A stretch of DNA of 64,000 bases from Pithys albifrons albifrons (lineage: Eukaryota; Chordata; Aves; Passeriformes; Thamnophilidae). Below the pieces are notes generated by a model, which had not been told where the DNA came from, searched no databases, and was given only the letters and a program-made list of their open reading frames with translations. Both the position numbers and the translations under genes were made by a program. Numbering within the stretch: the first letter of the stretch is position 1; the number at the start of each line of letters is the position of its first letter. This document shows, piece after piece, positions 37,384-49,300 of this stretch. Location: the NCBI RefSeq assembly GCF_047495875.1, contig NC_092480.1, forward strand, positions 620,001 to 684,000, written 5' to 3'.

Positions 37384-40300
37384 CTGGAAGGGACACACCA
37401 GACCTGCTGCTCACCTGAGTAAGCTGCGAGACCCACAGGGCTGTGCCTGCTCTGGGCTCAGCAGTGACGGAGGCACAGAGTGCCCATGGAATCCTGGCTG
37501 CCCCATCCCTGGAAGTCTTCAAGGCCGGGTTGGATGGGACCCTCAGCAATCTCGTCTAGTGGAGGGTGTCCCTGCCCATGGCAGGGGATGGAACTGGATG
37601 ATCTTTAAGGTCCCTTCCAACCCAACCCAATCTCTGACTCTATAACAGGTTTCTGATGCCAAACTGTTACAGACTTAGTGCCATTGGCTTTCAAATCAGT
37701 CCCTGGACTTGATTTAACTCAACAGCTTTGGCCTCTCATCAGAGCCCCTCCCATGTTCTGGATCGCACAACAACACGAGACCCAACCCATTGCAAGTAGA
37801 AACCCTGAGCAGATTGCATCTCCAGGAAAGGCACCTGGATGTTACACACATCCTTGAACCCTTCAGAAGCCCTTGGAGCCTCCCTACAGCCTCTCTCTTG
37901 GCAGGAGTGCATGAGAAGCTCATGGATTTTGGACCCTGCCCAAAGGACCAAACCTGCTCATGTGTTTGAGGTATCGAGGCTGGTAATTCACCCCAGCCTG
38001 GGGGCATGACTTCCTTCAGAGCATCCACTGAGCATCCCATAGACAGCAACAAACACACCCATCCCCTCAGGACATTTTCAGGCCCTACCTCTGACTGTTC
38101 AGAGTGTCGGAGGCTCCACAAAAATTCCAGCATTGCCATAAAAATTGCTACGATTAAGCCACAGATGAGCACCACGAAGATTCCCCCAATATTCTCCATT
38201 CCCAGGCCTAAAACAAAGCAGAAGGGACAATGTGGAGAGGCAGACATGACACAAATCACAAGTATCACTGTCCAGAAATCCCAAGTTTTGCTGTTTTGTT
38301 GGCATTGCAGATCTCCAGCCAGGGACCAAAACCACAGAGCCAGCACTGTCCTATTAATAGCTCCCCTCATGACTCAGATAGCAAAGTGAATGACTTGCAA
38401 TAACTGCAGGATCGAAGATCCCTTCTCAGAAATGATGATTTTGCAGATAAACAGCAAGTACATTGAAGGGAAGCACAAAGCAATTTGTGGACAAACTGAA
38501 AACAAGAGGGAAAAATGTGAGATCAATCGGGCACATTAATCCCTGCAAATTATTCACCCAGCTCCACTTGCTTTGAACTTCCCAAAGGAAGATGAGCAAG
38601 GTTGATTTAGAAGCAGAGATGAAGAAGACAGGAAAGGGCTTTAAAGGAAGCTGGCACCAAGAAAAGCTCCTTTGATTGCATTAAAGTGCTGGGGGGAGTT
38701 GATTGCAGCTGCTTGTATTGCAGCAGCAAGGAGAGGTTCCAAACAAGACCAGGACCCACCACTGTTCCACACTTTAGGGTGACAGAATGGGGTCCCTGCC
38801 ACCCAGGGGTACCTGGTTATGGGTTGGGTGCTCTCTAGGAGGAAACAGCCCATTCCATGCAGTGACTCATCTCTCCTTCCTTGGACAACTTGTTCACAAC
38901 TACCACAACCACACAGCTGCAACCCAGAGAGTTCAGCAGCTGGAGGGAAACCCCATCCCTCAAGAACCCAGCCTGAGCTTCCCATGTGTTGAGGCTGCAC
39001 CTCTCACTTGCCAGCACAAACCTTGGTCCCCAGACTGCAGCCCTGCAGAGCTGGAGTGTGAGATGAGCTGGAGGGCAGTGCTGCCCTCAGCATTTGCTGT
39101 CCAGGATTTGGCTCTTTTCTCTCCTGTGCTTGTTGGGTTTGGGCCCCTGATTGGATTGATTACTAAAAAGCATGTGCTGCTTTGCACTGGGTTGACTGAG
39201 GCCATTACTCAACTAAAACATCTATAAAAATCTTCCTCTTCCTTCTGTAGCATTAAATCAAAGTGAAGAATCAATGATTTATTGACTTAATCTCGGCGTA
39301 GCTTTTCAACATAAAATCTCACCAAAATCCTTGTAAATTGCTGACCTGCTTTGTTCTAAAACTTAGGAGGTCACGTTTCTCTCTGCTCCTCCTCCATTTT
39401 TGGCACCACCTCTGGAGCAGTTCAGTGACTCTGTAAATCAGCCCTTTGCAGAGATGCTTCCACAGCAATTGCAAGGCAGAAAACACAGCCCATAATCACA
39501 ATTCAGACCCAAGATAAAGGCTGTCCTCTCCTCCAGCAGCCCTCAAATTTGAGTTTAGGGCCAGTACCTCTCTCTATGTGCTGCTGTCATTCTGTCTGAC
39601 TCCTGCCTCAGGCCCCATTCCCAAACTCACAGGTATCTCCTTCCTCCATACTCACACGCCAGCAGGCTACAGCCTTCCTCATTTCACAGACTGAGCAAAT
39701 GAGCCATCACAGAGGGAGCAAACCGGGAGAAAAACTTATCCAGGGTCCCAGAACACACCAGGTAGTGCCAGAAACAGCCCAGCTTTCCAGCTGCCCCTTC
39801 CAAAGCCATCTCAAAACAGCCCACAGACCAGATTCCACTCCTTTTTGCACAGTCCATGGAGGAAAAGTCTCCCATGTGCCTGCTTGCCTTCAAAGTAACT
39901 TCTTTAATAGCAATAACCTGATGTCTTACACTGGGCTAACCCCTTCAGCCTCGAGATTAATAGCTGGGGTTGCTTGTGATGCAGCACTGCCCCAAAACAA
40001 GCAGCAACTCACAGTCCCACGGGGTCCCAGCCATGAACACAGACACACCTACAGCAGCTACAAGGTCAGTGAAACCAAAATAGCCACCACAGCCCCACTT
40101 TGGCTTTCCATCTCTGCCCTCAGAAAGGTCAGAGGACTGTCCTTTTAACTGGGGGACCTGCTGGCTGCCCAGAAAACACTTGCTGAGAAAAGGGTAACTG
40201 CCAGAACTAAAAAATGCAGCAACTGTGTTAAGCTGGCAACTGCTCTCATGCTGGGACATCAGCCTAATGTGGTAGCTTTTATGGCAATTTGCATAGCATT

Positions 40301-43300
40301 ACCCAAAAGAATTTGCTCCTCAGTTTACAGATGTACTAATAAAGTCCTTGTGTCCCTTCCCCTGGCTGTTTAAAAGTCGCTTTCTCTTGGAGCCATTAAC
40401 CAGCAGGACTGTGGTGAAGATCCATCTCCCTTCAAGGAACCCAGGATTTTGGTCTGATCCCTTTAGCCATCCATTTTCCCAGGCATTCATTAGGAGCTAA
40501 TTTACCCTCCATATGCCTCCAATATTTGTCATTTGGTTGTTCCTGCTATCTCTGCCCCAGGCAAAAACACACAGCGTGAGGCACAGCAGAGCTGTTTGGC
40601 TTTCTCCTTGAGCTGTGCAGGAAGGAAGCTCGGGTCAGAAGAAGGGGAAAAAGGATCTCTCAGGCAGAAACACTCGTGTGCAGATGGAGGTTCGTCCCTG
40701 CACCGCTGGCCAGGGGTGTGGCTCACCTTTGGCTCTGTGGTCCTCCTCTTTGGGGCACTTCCCTCCTTCCCACCACTTGCGCTTGAGGATCTCCAGGCGG
40801 TTGTTCTCCTGCAGCTGGAGGATGGCCAGGTCGAACTCATCGCGGAACACAGAGCCTGCAACACCCAGAGGGATGTGGTAGGGCAGCCCCCGGGCCAGCC
40901 TTCCTCCCCACTCATCCTCCCCTCTCACCCCCCAGTGTGCCCAGCTACACCAGCCCATCGGAATGGTCTGGAGGGGCACCAGTCTGTGTGTGGGCCCTGA
41001 GAACCTGCAGCCTCCCTGCTGGGACTGTCACCTGCTTAATGCCCCTTGGAGGAGGTGATTCTGTCTGCCCACCAAGGCTCACCCAGGCCACCTGGGGAGG
41101 TCCATTACAAGGGGAGCTTTGGCTGCAGGGCCTGAATGGGCAGTTCAATATGGCACTGACCACTGGGGTCCCTCTCTTGTCATTCCACTGCAACTCTGAC
41201 CTTGCTCCTACACTCCTTCCCTCCAACTGGTCACGGAATAGAATATCCTGAGTTGGAAGGGACCTCGAGGACCATCAAAGTCCAGGTCCTGGTACACTGT
41301 AACAGCAGCAAGTTCAACCTACACACAAGCCTAAATGTTCATGGTAGAGCAGCTCCCTTCTGTGCCTGGGACTGAGTTCTACTGCAGTCCTGGAGTCTGC
41401 TGCTCCCAGAGATCCCAAGGAAGGGCCGTGGGAAAGACTCCAGTTCTCTGCACTATTGTCCCAGAGAGCAGCTTTCTGCTCTTCTTATCTGCCTGCTACA
41501 GTTTCACTGTTTAACAAGACAATGTCAGAACAGATTTAGCCCTGAGAGTGTGGGTTTGTACTCACAATTAGGTTACTGTGACTTTACAAGCTTACCCATG
41601 TTACCTAAACTAGAGTGACTGTTTGTGTGATGGGCCTTATGTAATGCACCTTAACTTTGTGTTGCTAAGTGCCAGTGCTTAAAGGTCAGGACTGGAGGAC
41701 AGAGCAGGGGATCGCTTGGAATAACAAGTACTACATCCTTTTTCCAGGCTGCCCTGAGAGATGATGTTCCCTTGCCAGCTCTCACATTTGAAACACAAAC
41801 CCCCTGCATTTGTTAAACCTGATTATTACCTCAGATAGTCACTGAATTGCCCAATTCTCTGTCCTGGAGTTTTAAGAACCACCAGCTGTTAAGAAACTTG
41901 TGCTAAAAACTACAAGAGTTGCAACAGCATTATCACAGCACTTCTTGGATTAGAACAAGGAGCACAAAACGATGCCCAAACGCTGGTTCAAGAAGGAGAC
42001 AGTCAGCAAAGAGCATTTACGCAGAAAATAAGCAGCAATTTTGAGAAATCTTTCACATGAATCATTTCAAGAGCCGCAGTCACGTGTCACACGGCTCTGA
42101 CCACAGCAGGGGCTGAGGGTGCACCCTGGGCAATTGAACCCCCTCGGTTTCCCCCCAGGACACAAAGCAGCCCCCCGGGCAGAGCCGTGAGCCGCGAGGC
42201 GGCGGCAGAGCCGGCTCAGCGTGGCGAGCGCCGCGCTCGTGTGGCGGCAGCCGCGAAGGACTGGGGTCGTTGTCACTGCCTACCGACGGGCATGCCAATC
42301 CCGTAGCCCTTGGTGTCCAGGAGGCCCCCGACCTGCGTGAGGTTGCAATTGCGCTGACGGTAATACTCGTTCATGGTGGACTCCAGCAGGAAGGCGTAGT
42401 TGGAGTTGAGCACGCGCGCGATGCCCTCCTCCGTGCTCTTCACGAACACGCTCGGCTGCTTGGAGTACATGTAGTTCCACATCCTCTGGTAGGTCTGGTA
42501 GCGAGAGTTCTGCAGGGGAAGGACCAGGCACAGCTGAAGGGAGGGAGTCTCACCCCAAGCTAAACCTCAAATTCAACACCCACCACGAAAAGGCCATGAC
42601 GGGGAGAGGAGACAAAGCAGATCTGGTGCCCAACTCAGGAAGGGTTTAGATGCCTCACCATTTACATCAATGAGGTTTGGAGGCCCAATTATCTTGGTGG
42701 ATTTGAGACTTTGCTGGCATGAAGTGCATACCTAATTCCAGTAGGGTCCGGCAAAGCTCTTTGCATGAATTCAATTTTAGAAAAATTCATAGTTTCTGTA
42801 ACAGACCAAAAAAGCCAGGACAAAGAGACTGATTTAAACCTCTGAATGCTCCTTGCAGAGCTCACACCCTGTCGACTGTCACTGGAACCTTGTCCTAACA
42901 GTTCTCCAGTGTCAGAGCCAGACACCAGCACCCCACAGAGGCCACTGAAGGCTGAGAGCATTGCCAAAGCTCTCTGAAGTTTGTTGTCCCCCAAGTCCAG
43001 ATTCTGCTGAAGAGAACTGGAGTCCTTCCACGGATTACAATAAACTAAGACTCAACCAGCCCCTCAGACTTTGCTGGTGGTTTGATGAAGAGAAAGCTGA
43101 CTATGGTTAATCCCTCTTGCCTGCACTGAGCAGAGTGAAACCTGCTTGCACAAAGACTGAATATAAACATGCTCTGGTCCACATTAGGAATTTCACACTG
43201 TCAAGGGCTCATTTTCTGGGACTGGTAAGCAATGCTGAAGAGCTTTAGGGAATCTGCTGCTGACCTAGTTCCTGTCCTCATCTGTCCAGCTTTGCCCTCT

Positions 43301-46300
43301 GGGCAAGAGACAGACGAGCAGGGGGTGTGTTTGTGCACAATTCATGGCACTTTCAAACCTTGCCCCTGTGTGCTTTAGTCAGGGAAATGCTGCCAGGACA
43401 GGTTACAAGTCAAGGGGCTCCAGCAGTGGACACACTTCATGCACCCAGGAAGGGAGGGGTGGTGAAGGCAGTCTGTGTAATCCATCACTGCTTTCACCCA
43501 CCATCCTCACACCAGGGGAAAAGGGATCCAAACACAGCCTAAAGCATTGCAAATGGCCCAAAAACATCCCTTCCTAATTTCCTCTCTGATCCCAGGGCCT
43601 CCAGCCCCCACCAGGCAGTGCAGAGCCAGGCAGGGGTTTAAGCCTGAAAGCCTCCCTTAAGCGAGTGCCTCATGCACAACCACCTCAGGTCACCTGGGCT
43701 CTGCTCAGCTCATTTCAGATGCAATGTTTGCCTTCAAAGTAGCTTCTTGCCAAACCCCTGAAGAGCATAAAGTTGGGCTGAAAAGCTCAGGTCCAACCCC
43801 AGAGATTTCTCAGGCTTCCAAATCCACTTCAGACTCGGGGTGGGGAGAAAAGTGAGAAAAGCTTTCTTGCCTTTCACAAATTCAAAAAGTAATAAATAAA
43901 TTATCCTCAAGCAGTTCTTTGAGCATTCCGAGCACTGCAGAAAAGATTCACTCATTTATTTCCCTTCTGAATACAGCAGGGAGGATAAAATTAAATTGGG
44001 CTAAATGGCCCACATAAGTTTGCATAACTTCATTTATTTATTTTCAGTGCCACTGACCACGCAGAGATTCCAGTACTGGGACATCCGTGAGCCTGTCTGG
44101 GCTTGGCTAAAGTTTCTTTGCTGAAAAGCTCTCAGGTAAAAGGTAAGATCACATCAAAACCACAGGGAGACACAGGAAAACCTGAGTTCCTTGTCAAATT
44201 TCCTTCCCTGTCCTTCCCCATGCCTCTCCCACCATCCATCCCACCTTCACCCACTGTGGGTCTAGCCCAGCCCTGTGCAACCAAGCAGGGAGGGATCTCT
44301 CCAGAAATCCTTTCCATGCCAGAAACTGGAATACAATAGGACAGACAGGCTGGAGTGACACCCAAACCTGATTACAGGGTGCCCTCTGCACTACCCCAGC
44401 TGGCCAAAGAATGGGGTTTACTTGGAAGAAGGTCATGCTGGAGCCGCCGTGGATGGTGCCGTACTCGATGGTGGTCTGGTCAGCCAGGTCATCCACGGAC
44501 TCGATGGGCACGTCCATGCGCTGCACGGTGAGGAAGGCGGCCAGGTTGGCCGTGTAGGAGGAGATGATGATCAAGGTGAATGCCCACCTAGGGAGAGGGG
44601 AAGAGGAGGTGATGACAGGAGGTTTGCCTGAGGACTGAACCTGCTCTCCATCCCCACCCTCCACCTCTCAGAACCACAGGATCATACACGTTGGAAAAGA
44701 CCTCGAAGACCATCAAGTCCAACCCTGGACCAACCAGCCCAGAGCACTGAGTGCCACATCCAGTCATTCCTTGAGCACCTCCAGCAGGGACAGGGACTCC
44801 ACCACCTTCCTGGGGAGCCCTTCCCAGTGTTTATCATCCCCTTCCATGCAGAAACTCCTCCTCCACCCCCTTCTGCCCAGCGCCCTCTGCAGAGGGGGCT
44901 CCCTCCTTACCAGACCCCGCTGACGCAGCGCGTGGACAGCGCCTGGGGGGCGATGGTGGAGCCCTGCTGCATGAACCCCCCCACCGGGAACCACAGGCTG
45001 TTGCCCAGCGAGTACTGGTTCACCAGCAGGTTGCAGCGGCCCTGGGAGCAGGGGTGGGGGCTGTACCACTCGTACGGCGTCAGCCTGCAAGGACAGGACA
45101 CAGAACTCAGGGAACTCACTGGGAAATGGGACACTTGGGAAAGAAGAAGCAAAGAACAAAAAAAAAGAAGAGAAGCTGTGAAGCTCTAACTCTCCTGGAG
45201 GCAGAACTTTCTGAGGAGGAAGAACTTTGCTGTCAAGTTGATGCCCAGGGCTCAGAGCTGTGTGAAATGTTTGCTCTAAGACTCAGAAGGCAGAGGCTTT
45301 CTTGTAGACATTTGCAAAAACTGCAGCAGAGGCTCTGCTGAAAATTGGGCTGTGGGGAGACTGTGGGGAGGCAACTCTGCAGCCCTGTGAGCAAACTCAC
45401 ACTGCAGCAACGATTCCACATGTGCAGGGACTTGATGGGAAACTGAACTCAAACATCTTTGGCTGAGCTCCCTGCTGGAGCACGAGCACTGCTGGGAAGT
45501 TCAAAAGTGAAGTGTGTGAGACCTGACTGCATTATACCATCCAGAAAAACAACTGCAGTGGTGCAGATGGTTGCCCTGAGAAGGTCTGATTGCCCTGCCA
45601 AGGTCTAGTTGGAAGCCAAGAGCTGGTGTTTCAGGGACAGGACAGAGGTGGGAATGTGCAATAGCTCCAGCCTGTCACTGAAGTCACTGCAGCCTCGCTC
45701 TCTCTCTTTTTGTTCTTTTTTTTTTTTTCCTGCTGTTTCCAACCCTCATTTCCCTGGTTACTAAGAAAGTCTTCTAATTTCTATGCTGCAGTTCATTATA
45801 TTACCATGGTTAACAAAGCTGAGGCCCAGGAGGGTCATTTTGGGGCTCCTGCCAAAAGAGCTGCAGGGCTCTGCCAGCTCACACAGCATTAAACCAAGAT
45901 GAGGGGTTTATTTTTGCTCCTGCATCTCCTGCCTCACTGAGATGCCAGGCAGGAGGAGGAGGTTATTTCCTGCAGGCTTTCCATGGTGGATCAAGCACTG
46001 GCAGCAAACCCCACTGCTCTGGGAGAGCCTCTGCCATTCACAGGGTCAAAAGCTCCTTCCAGCTGAGCATGGCAGAGCAGCAGCCAAGCCTTCAGCTCCA
46101 GTGGGAGGCTGGATAAAGGCACCTTTTTGGAGGATCATGTTTAAAACATGAAGAAGGGGCTAAAGAGGCACCAGCTCTTGGTCTGCAGAGAGCATCAGGC
46201 TGCATTATTCAGTGGTTTCTTCAGACCTGCATTTCTGAGGCTGTAAAAGCATTCGAAGAACCCATTAAAGCCTTGTCAGGATGACAACTTTAGCCATGCT

Positions 46301-49300
46301 GAGGGACCAGGTGACAGCACAGTTCCAATTTGTGGAATGAGAATTGGGTATTAAGAGCATCCCAAAAGGGCCATAAGCCCTGAGCACATCTTTGGGACAC
46401 ACTGCCAGGACACAGCTCAGCTCTGCCTGTGAAAGCCCCTCCATGGCACCAACAACGAGCAGCTTGTTGGGGGGTCAGGGGAACAGCAGTGGGGCACAGA
46501 CCTTGGGCCTCCATGGGGGGCACTGCAGGAAAGAACTCAGAGATGTATTTTAACAGTGATTTAAATTAGTCATGAGGGACTGGCACTGAGAGCTGCCAAG
46601 GGAGGCTCTGCATGTCAGCCAAGGGGCTGTTGAAAGAGATGAATGAACTTTGTTTTCCTCCACACTCATTGGGTTGCTCAGGGCCAGGGGCACCAACCAT
46701 CACCCCTGGAATTTGTGTTCACGTCTCTGAGCGGTTCCTGCCAACCTCCACCCTCCCTGCCCAGGACAAGGGGCAAAAAGCACCCACGGGGAGCGTCTGT
46801 GGAGCACCAACACCACTCTCAAACCACCCCCACCCTTAAAGCACCCACGGGGAGTGTCTGTGGAGCACCAACACCACTCTCAAACCACCCCCACCCTTAA
46901 AGCACCCACGGGGAGTGTCTGTGGAGCACCAACACCACTCCCAAACCTCTCCCACCCTTAAAGCACCCACGGGGAGTGTCTGTGGAGAACCAACACCACT
47001 CCCAAACCTCTCACACCCTTAAAGCACCCATGGGGAGTGTTTGTGGAGAACCAACACCACTCTCAAACCTCTCACACCCTTAGAGCACCCACGGGGAGTG
47101 TCTGTGGAGCACCAACACCACTCCCAAACCTCTCCCACCCTTAAAGCACCCACGGGGAGTGTCTGTGGAGAACCAACACTACTCCCAAACCTCTCCCACC
47201 CTTCCCACGCAGATTTGGGCACCAAGCACACACCATCCAGGGTATGGCACTCCTGCCAGGCACACCAGTGCCCATGCCAGGCTTCCACACCCACCAGAGT
47301 GTGGGGACTCGGTGACAGCACTCAGCCCCCAGCTGGCAGGGGCTCTGCCCATCCTGCCCGGTGCACAGCAGTGCCCGGGGGGCAGTGGCTGTCCCCGTGT
47401 CCCCGGGCACCCCTCCAGGTGGCACAGTGACGCTAGAGGGCACCGCGACATTACCGAGCCACGAGGAAGAGCACGCAGCTGACGGCCAGGTAGGCGAGCA
47501 GCATGAAGAGCCACACGCCCGGAGAGAAGGGGTCCAGGAAGGAGAAGTAGCCCGGCTTGCGACCCTGCGGGGACACAGAGGGTGGCAGGGGGTGCTGCTG
47601 CCTCAGATTGGAGAGGCCGGGCTGGAATGGCAGCAAACACACCTGCCCTGGTGTGGGAGGGGCGAGAGGGGCACGAGGGGAAGAGGATAACGAGAGGAGG
47701 GGGATAAACGGGAGGAGGAGGATGAAAGGGAGATGGGGGATAAACGGGAGAAGGGGAATAAACGGGAGAAGGGGAATAAACGGGAGAAGGAGGTTTAAAG
47801 GGAGAAGTGGAGGATAAAAGGGAGAAGGAGAATCAACAGGAGAAGGTAGTTGGATACATGGGAGAAGGGGAATAAATGGGAGAAGGGGAATAAATGGGAC
47901 AAGGGGGATAAACAGAACTTTGGCAAAGCCCTGCAGGAGAAACAGGAGGCAGCACCACAAGGATGCCCAACAGGCTCCCCAGGGCAGTGGGCACGGCCCC
48001 AAGCCTGGCAGGGTTCAAGAAGTGTTTGGCCAACTCTGCCAGGCACATGGTGTGACCTCTGGGGGTACCCTGGGCAGGGTTAGGAGTTGGACTCGATGAT
48101 CCTCGTGAGGCCCTTCCAACTCAGCACGTTCTGGGATTCTGTGACCGAGTCCTGCAGCATTTCCCTGCTGGGATTCACCTCCTGAGTCTGTTCTTCTCCC
48201 CCCTCACCCACCGTGTTGTCTCCAGACAAAACCAGGTGAATTGAGAGAAAAACAGACATTTACAGTGTTCTGCCCTGCCCATGGGAGGATAAGCAGCAGC
48301 CTGACCTCTGAGGGGGTTCCTCCATCCCTGCCCACCCCAGCAGGATGCTCTCCATGCTCCCTGGGCAGGAGGGGCTCCCCTGGCAGGGCACACCTGAGCT
48401 CAGAGGGGGTGACAAATATCTTTGTGCAGAAAGAGAAAAAAAGATACATTTCCAGTACTTCTGTTTTTCTCTCTTCGGCCTTGAAATGTTACTTCTTTAC
48501 AAAACCCCAATAAAATTATTACTTTTATCTCGGGGAATGGGATATTTTTATCTCCAGGATGCGTCAGAATTTCCTGTTTTTATCTCAGCAAACCACCTTT
48601 CTCTGAAAAATAAGGCTTCACTGCTGGAAAAAGCAGGTTGGTCTTCTCTCAAAGCGTTTTAAATTTTAACAAGGACACTGAAATCTTGTCAAATGGCAGC
48701 AAAATTTGTGCAAAGGGAGGGTTAATTTCTAGCAAGAGTTTCTCAAAAGCTGCACACCTCCCATTTGGGTGACTGTGTTTGTCCTGCCACCACCAGCTCT
48801 GTGGATGCAGCTGCTGTGAACACCCTGCCTGGCTGCAAAGAGCAGAGAGTGCTGAGCACACCCAACCCCCTGGCAGGGCCAAGGGGACGGTGGTGATGAT
48901 CCTTTGGCTCACAGGAGTCTGTACCTTCTGCCCCAAACCACAGAGTCAGTCCTGGCATCACTAAACCAGCTCCCCACGCACCTGTAACCAGGAAGCTTCC
49001 CACCAGTCAGGGCTCTGGGAAGGCTTTTGCTGCAAAGTCAGAGTGGAAACAGCCTTTTATCACATCTTGGCCAGGCTGTCAGTGTGTTTCTTACTGGCAC
49101 TTCTCTGTTGGGAGCTGAAAATGTCTGTGTTTGCTCAGTGCAGCTCCAGCAGCTGCTTCCCAGCTCTGCTCTGCTGTAGGTTGCTCACTCTGCACAAAAA
49201 GATCATCTTTGACACAGAGGCCCCATTTTCCCCCTAATCCACTGCCTTACCTGCCCATCTGTGCTATCACATAAACTAATCACAGATGGCAATAATTAAC

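Noticed and set aside
36761..37549. Minus-strand 262-residue ORF overlapping the last GRIK4 exon
   Set aside because: A GC-rich shadow frame; the frame ending SSEPE (37018-37383) carries the GRIK4 tail.
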